DNA from: Chamaecyparis obtusa
Lineage: Eukaryota; Streptophyta; Pinopsida; Cupressales; Cupressaceae
NCBI GenBank assembly: GCA_027943335.1
Contig: BSBK01007848.1
Span: 310,001 to 374,000 of the forward strand
DNA: 64,000 nt
Direction of reading: 5' to 3'
Shown here: positions 55,960 to 64,000 of the stretch, in pieces
Numbering within the stretch: the first letter of the stretch is position 1
Layout of the letters: each line of letters begins with the position of its first letter
Position numbers and translations under genes: made by a program
Notes under the pieces: model-generated
Database searches by the model: none
Told to the model about the DNA's origin: nothing
What the model saw: only the letters and a program-made list of their open reading frames with translations

Positions 55960-58900
55960 AGTTTATAGTTAATCGTTTGCAAGAAATCTCTGATGAGTTT
56001 TTCTTTGAAGTTATTCCAGCGATGCTTGGTTCCAACCAGCCTATGGAACAAGATTTGGTTTCTCTTGCATTTTCGGATAGCGAGGATAACCTCATGACAA
56101 AGAGGAAAGGGAGACCTCTAGGTTCAAAAAATAAGAACAAGAATGTTAAAAAGCAGAATCAGGCTATCCCTGATGATGCCTCTCCTATGGAGGATGTTGT
56201 TATTTTTGATGCGTCCTTCCCTAAAACTCTGTCTCAATGAAGTGCATGTCTTGGAATATCAAAGGACTTGAATGTCCTAATAGAAAATTTGTGGTTAAAA
56301 ATTTTCTCAGTTGCAATAATAATATTGATATTTTAATGCTGCAAGAAATCAAAACCACTGGATTCAACCTTGAATCCAATCTTAATTATATTTGGAATGA
56401 TGCTGTCAAATATTTCACTAATCATTTGCAGGGGAAAGGAGGAGTTGCGATTTTAGTTAACCCTAGGTGGGGACCTAAAATTAAGAACTATGGCTTTTCG
56501 CCTTGTAATAGAGCTATTTGGTTAATTTTCAATCATAATGACATGGACTTTGGTATTTGCTCTATTTATGCGGCTAATGATTATAAAGAGATATCTCTGT
56601 TTTGGTCTTGGCTCTGTTCCCTTCCAGATATCCCTTAGATGTTTGGAGGTGACTTTAATATGATAGAGGATCAAGAGGACAAGATGGGGGGTCTCCCCTT
56701 CTCCTGGAAGGATTAGGAAAAACTTGCTTGGAGCAATTTTAAATCGTCTAACTCTCTTTTTGATCTGTTAACCGGGAACAAAAACAACAGTCCTGGTCTC
56801 TGGTATACCTGGTGCAATTTTCAGAAAGGTCAGGCTAGAATTTAATCTAGGCTTGATCGATTTTATCTTAACCATAATTTTTTCTTTGTGAACCCGGATA
56901 AACATAACAACCTCATTCTGGTTTCTCCTTCTACTCTTTTAGATCATCATCCTATATCTATTTCGATCAATCTTGGTTGTTCCCCTTTGTGCAGCAATAA
57001 AGATCATAATAAATTTATTCTCAATACTAGCCTGTTGAAAGATGAGGACATTCTTGCTGCTATCTCGATCATTAGACTTATTTATGAGTCTCATTATCCC
57101 TATATTTCTTATATTGATAGATGGAACATGGATGTTTCCGCTTGGTAGAGTCTTTTAAGAACGGTTGGCCAAAAAAAGCGAAGGACTATAGATATATGGA
57201 GTCTGTGCTTAACAATAATTTATACAATGCTGAGTTGAATATTCAAAACAATCATGATGACCCCCAACTCTGTCATCAACTAGCTTATGCTAAGAACACT
57301 TTGAGAAAACACCAGCACCAGGAAGCTTTAGGTGCTAGAATCCGTTCTAGAGCTCACAGGCTTCAATTTGGGGACAGAGGTAGTAAATTTTTCTTCAATA
57401 TTATTAAACAGAAGCAAGCTAGAGAAACTATTGATAGACTACTTGTTAATAATCAAATGATCTCTGATATTGAAGGTATAAAAAAAGAGTTTGCTAGTTT
57501 TTATGTTCACATTTTCTCTTCTGAGGATTCTCAAGAAGCTAGGACTCTTAGAAATCAGTGTAGGAATCTTATTCCTAAGAAAATTTTGAATTATGATGCC
57601 TCTGTGCTCGAGCAGCCTATATCTCTGGAGGAAATTGTGAATACCATCAACTCTCTGCACAATGATAAGGCTCTTGGACCTGGTGGTTTACCTATGGAGT
57701 TTTATAAAGCTAACAACAATTGGATTTGTAAAGTCTTACTTAACATCTATAATGAAGCTATTGATACTGGTACTTTGGGTAAGGATATCAATTCTAGAAT
57801 TATCAAACTCATCCCTAAAGAGGGAGATAAATCTCTTTTAAAAAATTGGAGACCTATAACTCTTTTAAATGTTTCTTACAAGATTCTCGCAAAGATCTTG
57901 TCTCAAAGGTTGGATACTATTCTTCCTAAATTTGTTTGCCCTACTCAAACTGGGTTTGTTAAAGAGAGATATATCTTGGAGAATTTAATTACTAGTTGGG
58001 AAACTCTTAATTGGGCTAAGCATACGGATCAAAATGTTGCTATGTTTTTACTGGACTTTGAAAAGGCTTATGATAGAATAGAATGGGATTTTATCATTAT
58101 GATGCTGGATGCTCTTGGATTCCCCTCTTATTTCTGTGACATTGTTAAAATGCTTCTTAAAGATGCTCATGCCCAAATTGATATTAATGGATCTCTTTCA
58201 GCCCCTTTCCCCTTAGGTAGATCTATTAGGCAAGGTTGTCCGCTTGCCCCTGCCCTTTTTGTCATTGCCTCTGAAGCTCTTTTCTATATTCTTAGAGATA
58301 ACACCTTGTCCCCTGCTGTCAAAGGTATTATCCTTCCCAATAATAAGGATATTATTAATTGCCAATTTGCTAATGATACTTCTCTCTTTCATGAAGCCTC
58401 AGAAGCCAACTTTGATGCTATGATCAATAAGCTCACTTTTTTCTGCAAGATATCTGGTGCAAGGGTTTCCCAAGCTAAGTCTATTTGTCTTGGGTGGAAT
58501 GACCAGCCTCCTGACTGGTTTAGCAAGTATGGTTACCAATGGGGAGGTCCCTCAAAAATTGTTAGATATTTGGGTATCCCTTTCTCTATTGACCCTTCTT
58601 TGAAAGATATGTGGACTTGGGTTAATGATAAGATTCATAATAAGTTGAATAAATGGCACAATAGGAATTTGTCTTTTGCTGGTAGATTGCAAGTCTGCCA
58701 GAAGATTCTTTCTTCGTATAATATTTACTATGCTTCAGCTTGGATGTTTAATGATTACCAAGTTTTAGAAATTCAAAAGACTATCAGGAATTATCTCTGG
58801 TCGGATGGGAAAGGTAATAACAAGTCCCATTCTATCAAGTGGAGCTGGTGTCATGTTGATAAACTGTTTGGGGGCTTGGGGCTTAAAGACCTAAGACTAT

Positions 58901-60420
58901 GTGGTCTTGCTTTGGCCTCCAAATGGATCTTTCATGCTTTGGAGGGGGATGACCCTTGGAGAGTGCTTATTCATAACAATATAGAAAGAGGTTATCCTAA
59001 GAATGCCAAATTCTGGAAGAATCTCCCCCTCACTGATCTTATTTGTAGTGATTTTCCTATCATTGTTCAAGGCTCGGCTGTTTTCAAGTCTATCTGGAAA
59101 GCCTGGAACCATGTTAGGAAATTTATTAAGAATAGAGATTTTTTTGATGATAAGAACCTTCAAGGTGAAAGGTCCATTTGGTGGAACCTTAAGCTCGGTA
59201 ATAAGCCCCTTGCTCTTACTCAGGGCTGCTCTGCCAAAAGTTGGGCCAACCTTGGAATCAAGCAGTTTATTGACATTTTTGAAAATGACAGTCTTATTCG
59301 GTGGGAGGAGTTAAGATTGAAGTTTAATCTTCCTGATACCCAAAAGAAGACTTATAATATGATTTTCCGGGCCAGCAGTTCAATATTCCTACTGTTTGTC
59401 ACGTTGATTCCAATAGGTATCTGAATATCAAATGGCCGGGAGGTATTGTTATTTCTATGCTGAAAGCTAAGAATATTTACTCTGTTATTAACTGCAATAA
59501 TGATATTATTAGTCATATTAATGAGACTTGGTATGCTAACTTAGATGTTCCTTCTTGGAATAAGATTTTTGACAATCTTTGGAAAAGCTCTATTGATCCT
59601 AAGATCAAATGTTTTAAGTGGTTACTTATTCTCAACAGGCTTCCTATTAAGAAGTCTTTCTCTGATACTAACTTGTGTAGCATTTGTAGGATCTCGGAAA
59701 CAGGAAGACATATATTTTTTGAGTGCTCTTTTGCTAAAGAGGTTTGGTTGATGTTTGGCATATCTATCCCTATGATTTTCAACATTCTTGAAGTTATTAC
59801 TGGTTTTATTTTTAATGCTAAAAAAGATGTTAACATGTTTTGGGATATTCTCTCAGCTAACATTTTATGGCAAATTTGGAAGTGCAGAAATGAAGAAAGA
59901 TTTCAAAACATCCCCAGGTTGCTTACTGAGTCTTTTCAAAGTCTCACTTATTTTAAAATTTTCTCGCAGATTCAAGTAACTATGAAAGTCAACAAGGCTA
60001 AATTCAAAAGATTGCTTAAGGACAGCCATGCTACTTTCTTTGCTAACGAAGTTAAGAATGGCTCTTTCTGGAGGTGCACTTGGATAATATTCAGGTTTTT
60101 AATCAAACTGTTGACCATATCAGCAAAGAGGTCAAAAGAAGCCCTCAAAACACCACTAGAGAGGTGAGCTATATGCTGAAGCAGATTCAGGATCAGAGGA
60201 ACCTGGTTTGGATGGAAGGTGCTTTGGGCTGGACTATGTGCGTGGACACCGTTGAAGATGTGCTGCATTAGTAGCTTTCTCTTTTACATCTCTTTCCTTG
60301 CTCTTCTTTGGTTGTATGTAATTCTTGTCTTTTTTGATGTGTGACGCTAGGCCTCTGCTACTGACTCTTGGTGTTCTTTTGTATTCTTGGTGAACTCCTT
60401 ATACTTAATATAAAAAGTAG
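55960..60420 (+). pseudogene. L1-type LINE retrotransposon, inactivated and 5'-truncated
   Basis: LINEs nick target DNA and prime reverse transcription from it. The first ORF (55977-56240) looks like the tail of ORF1, with GRPLGSKNKN. The endonuclease begins at 56237 (CMSWNIKGL, LQEIK). Translation continues past stops at 56636, 56714 and 56843 through GGDFNMIED, RLDRFYLN and LDHHPISI. After a frameshift near 57121-57148 the RT runs open to 59424: NWRPITLLN, DFEKAYDRIEW, GRSIRQGCPLAPALF, then CQFANDTSLF, where the usual FADD/YADD is FAND. A second frameshift near 59424-59457 leads to the zinc-binding end (CSICRISETGRHIFFECSFA). A third near 60080 probably restores the final stretch to 60271. 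The 3' end is near 60420, with a short A-rich tail. Confidence 0.9.
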
Positions 60421-61835
60421 TATAATTAGAATTAAAGTATGCTATTATTATAATAAAATATAATACCATAAATAATAAAATAAAAAATTATTTAATGAAT
60501 AATATAAAAAATAAATAATATAAATATAGTATAAAATATAATTTTATTGATATTAAATTATAATGTTAGAATATTTTATTTTAATTTAATAATGATATAA
60601 ATATAATATAATATAACAGAAAAATAATTTAATATTATAAATATTACTATTCATCTAATATAATATAATATAAAATATAGTTATTAAGTAATAATCATAC
60701 ATTTGAGAGCCAACTATAAAATATAACATTCATTTTTCTTTTTCTTAATAAAATAGAACACTAACTATAATTTACCTTATAAAACACTTTCATATTTCCG
60801 GAAAAAAGGCTCTTATTGCTAAAAGTTTTTAGCCAATGAAGTGATAGAAAATGAATTTAGCAAATATGTTTTGTTAAAAAAATTGCAACTCTACTTTAGC
60901 TAAGATAAATTATTTTAAAATAACAAAAATATCAAAAATATCTTGCACCTAATTTGTTAAGAAATGAGTTATTAATAACCAATTAAGTTCAGACAATGCC
61001 TATAGTTCTAGGCTTGCGGCAGGAACTAACAAGAAGAATATTGTTTGGATGCTTGGGTTGATACTACCTGCTTCATTAGTTTGATGTTAATGTTTTGATA
61101 CTTTGTCTCTTTGATACTCTCGTGATGAAGGCTTGCCTCTAAATTTTTGTACTTCTTGTTGATACTCTTCAATTTTGATCTCCTCATATATAATACAAAA
61201 ATGATGAATATATGAATTTATATGCATATAAACAATTATAATCATTATGTTTATATTATTATTGAAAAACTACTATAGAATACATTTTAAAATTTTAGTT
61301 TATAATAACAAAATAAATATTATTTAAATATAATATTTACTTGTAATTTTTTATTTAAAAAAATGAATTTATATGTTCATAATTATTAATTTTAAATTAT
61401 TTTATTTTATTTTTTTAAAATTAATTTTCTACTTATAAATCTTTTTCAAAAATAATTACTAATCATAACATATTAAAATATAATAAAATATTTTTAAATC
61501 AAAATTATTTAATATAATTAAGAAACAACAAAAATATTTTTTAAATTTATTATATTTTATTATATTATAATTAATTCTTAACTCTAACTTTTTTCCTATC
61601 TCTAACCCATACCTTAACTTTATTCATAAACTCTATGACAACATACCATATGTTAAACTTGATTGTGATATTTTGTAAATTCAATAATTTATTTTTTTAT
61701 ATTAAAGATAGAGGAATTAAAAAGAGATACACACAGTTAATTGGAGTAAAAATGAGAGGAGACAACATCGTATTAGAGCACATTCTCATATGATTCTGTC
61801 AGAGACGTCCATCCAAGGAGACTCTCCATCCAGAT
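60421..61835. other. Very AT-rich stretch without a gene
   Basis: Only short ORFs and simple AT-rich motifs; nothing recognisable. Confidence 0.55.
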
Positions 61836-63296
61836 TATATTATAGTATAATTATTTAAATCAATTATATAACTATAAGATAATAATACAAATTAATAATA
61901 CTCTAATAGCTTCTTTATCTAATATATCTGAATACAAATATATATTTTTTTAAAAGACTATTCATTAATAATAATATTCCTCTTAATTATACACCCAAAT
62001 TATACTAAAACGTATATCTTACCACAGGGGACACATAGTTTTTTTTTCAACTTTTTTCAAACTTCCATCATATGTTTTACATTTTACGATTTATCCAATA
62101 CCCAAATTATATTCTTTAATAATTAAAATTAAAATCTAATCCGTTAACCACGATTGTCAATATTTGAATTTTACTGGCAGCTACAGACTGAGTTACGAAT
62201 GTCGTGACAGGCTTGCAGATATGATGAATGATGGAATGGGTGTATGTTACATGCATAGGGGAGAGGGACCAATAGTCATGAGAGCTAACTTCGTCAACAT
62301 GTAGTCGTTGCATGGGATATCGTAAGACCTTCATTTTTTTTTAGAAATGTAAAGTGGACACTTAACTACGTATAACTAAGGTTTGAAGGTGTGGCTCATC
62401 ACGCAACTCGTTAAAATAGCACGCCTAGTTAAATGTGTACAAAAATTAGCTTTTTAAAGATTCGACCAAAACTTAATCTAAAAATCTCTAGTATTTGAAT
62501 TTAAAAATATCATTTGTTATTAGTTGATGATTGTATTTCTATACAAAATATGACATATATGCAACTTAAATGGGCCATATACTTATTAGTAATCATAAAT
62601 ATTTGTTATATCTAACTTTTAAATCCAACACAAAAGGACCAATGCTTCAACACAAAAAAATTATTTGTTGTTATAAAAATAACACATTATTATATAAAAT
62701 ACAACCTATACTGAACACAAAGGGACCAATAGTTGAACACTAAGACTTTTTGACAATCTCACACATTTCATGGGAAAATACAAGGCATTTTGGTTGTGTT
62801 CACCTTTTATATTTGTGATAAAACCAATTATTAATATGAAGTATTCTAATGCATAGACATTGGTACCCCAATAGTTGTACACATCAGAATAGTATTTGTG
62901 CACTAAGATAACAATGCTTGTTTAAGTGGGCATCTTATTTTATCAAGTGGGCATATTATTTTTTAATTGACACACATATGATAGATAAGTATGATATATT
63001 ATTTGAGACAAAAAGTTATCTATTTCACATGTTTATGTTATTTTAATATAACATTTATAGGTTCTCATGTGTTCAAGTATTGGTCCATTTTTTTATCAAC
63101 ATTTAGAATTTTTTTGATTTACATTTGAGTTATTTAATCACAATATATAGTAAAAATGTGTGTAAGACTGGACAAAATATTCACTAATGACCTCACGACT
63201 ATTGGACCCCTCACAACTATTGGTCCCTCTCCCGTACACCATAACGTTTTAGTTTAGGATTTAGACGTTGCCGAATATTTGCACCGGCCATTAGTC
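61836..63296 (-). repeat. Right arm of the inverted repeat, twice interrupted
   Basis: Mirror of 54605-54885, broken by about 215 bp of unrelated DNA (61931-62147, no clear duplication) and by the 977-bp MITE (62258-63234). The uninterrupted left arm shows what the sequence was before both insertions. Confidence 0.85.
62258..63234. mobile_element. 977-bp MITE-like element with TA duplication
   Basis: Ends read GGGGAGAGGGACCAATAGT and, from the right, CGGGAGAGGGACCAATAGT. TA flanks both sides (62256-62257, 63235-63236), and the empty site GCATACACCAT exists in the left arm of the inverted repeat near 54662. Internal GGACCAAT motifs recur near 62637 and 62722. No transposase is encoded. Confidence 0.82.
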
Positions 63297-64000
63297 AGTT
63301 CCGATACTTCCTTCGGCCCTGTTGCAACCGCCAGTTCATGTACGTTTGCAACATGTGATGCCCACCTCCCAACATCTGTGACTAATTTAACATCTGCACG
63401 GGTACTGTTTTGAATGACTTTAATTTTTTATTTATTTAAACTTTCGTACTCACATTCTATGAACGGATGGAGAGCTTTTTAAGTTTGAAAAATAATTTAT
63501 TTTAATTTTTAGTTTAATAAAATAATAAATTAATAATATTTAATTTCTTTAAAAATATTTATATGTTTACTTTTTTTACAATCTTAATTATATTAATAAT
63601 TAATATATTACAAATATAATATGTAATTTATTGATTTTAATAAATATATTGTATGAAAATTTTAGTAATAATATTATTTTAAAAAAATTAATTTTTATAT
63701 GATAAATAATTTATTTATTTTAAGATATATAAAATAATATTTTTATTAATATATTTATATAACTGTGTATATAAGTAATAATAGTTTGTAATTAAAATGT
63801 TAGAATTATTTTATTTTGTATTTCTTATAAAATGTAGAAAAATTTTAAGAACATTTTACTAAATAAATAAAGTTTTTAAATAATCTATATATGTGATAAA
63901 GATGGTGTCAATTTTATTAGGTTTATAATAAGATTATTGAGTTCCTATTTCTAACTTTGTGAGACATTTCAACAAACTATTATGGAGTTATTAAAAATTT
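63297..64000. other. No gene seen to the window end
   Basis: A moderately GC-rich segment (63297-63420) resembles promoter-proximal DNA but has no ORF. The rest is AT-rich. Confidence 0.45.

Overview
This 64 kb window is nuclear DNA of a seed plant. I infer a conifer or other gymnosperm from the deep TE nesting, the very AT-rich long intergenic stretches and the style of the TIR-NB-LRR gene, but no single feature proves it. I see no prokaryotic signals, no tRNA or rRNA gene and no CRISPR array. The only plausible host genes are one nearly complete TIR-NB-LRR immune receptor on the minus strand (44.1-47.6 kb), its truncated near-identical neighbour (48.4-49.5 kb), and perhaps one 186-residue ORF at 0.9-1.5 kb. 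Almost everything else is mobile DNA.

Left third (2-21.7 kb). A 474-bp MITE lies at 2.05-2.52 kb. From 4207 to 21651 there is a nested stack whose layers each have target-site duplications (TSDs). The outermost layer is a minus-strand non-autonomous LTR retrotransposon with 365-bp LTRs and TSD GATAA. Inside it sit a 343-bp TRIM (TSD GCTAC) and a 1.1-kb unclassified element (TSD CTA on this strand). The 1.1-kb element is split by a 13.2-kb PIF/Harbinger DNA transposon with 20-bp terminal inverted repeats (TIRs) and TSD TTT. A second copy of the 1.1-kb element at 38.4-39.5 kb supplies the empty site. The PIF element carries a DDE transposase with all three catalytic residues, a Myb/SANT-like second protein, and a small GRF zinc-finger protein with a C-terminal membrane segment. 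It also carries a dying copia fragment and large palindromic repeat arrays.

Middle (21.7-44 kb). A copia LTR, primer-binding site and gag remnant are interrupted by a 9.8-kb CACTA element (TSD ATG) that has no recognisable transposase and is filled with a ~250-bp repeat in both orientations. A three-unit tandem array (38-40.6 kb) hosts the second 1.1-kb element. Minus-strand retroelement pseudogenes follow (40.9-43.5 kb).

Right third (44-64 kb). The TNL gene has four exons, with clear TIR, NB-ARC and LRR motifs. A tandem duplication of its 5' half lost everything after the NB-ARC N-terminus. The copy's upstream region was later split by a 4.9-kb insertion (TSD ACAGA), and the intact gene preserves the empty site. 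A dead L1-type LINE (55.96-60.4 kb) lies between the arms of an inverted repeat (54.6-54.9 versus 61.8-63.3 kb). The right arm is itself broken by a 977-bp MITE related to the one at 2 kb. Hammerhead-ribozyme-like motifs occur at 17.6-17.7 and 55.87 kb.

All family calls rest on motifs read by eye. No database search was run, and identities quoted are hand counts.
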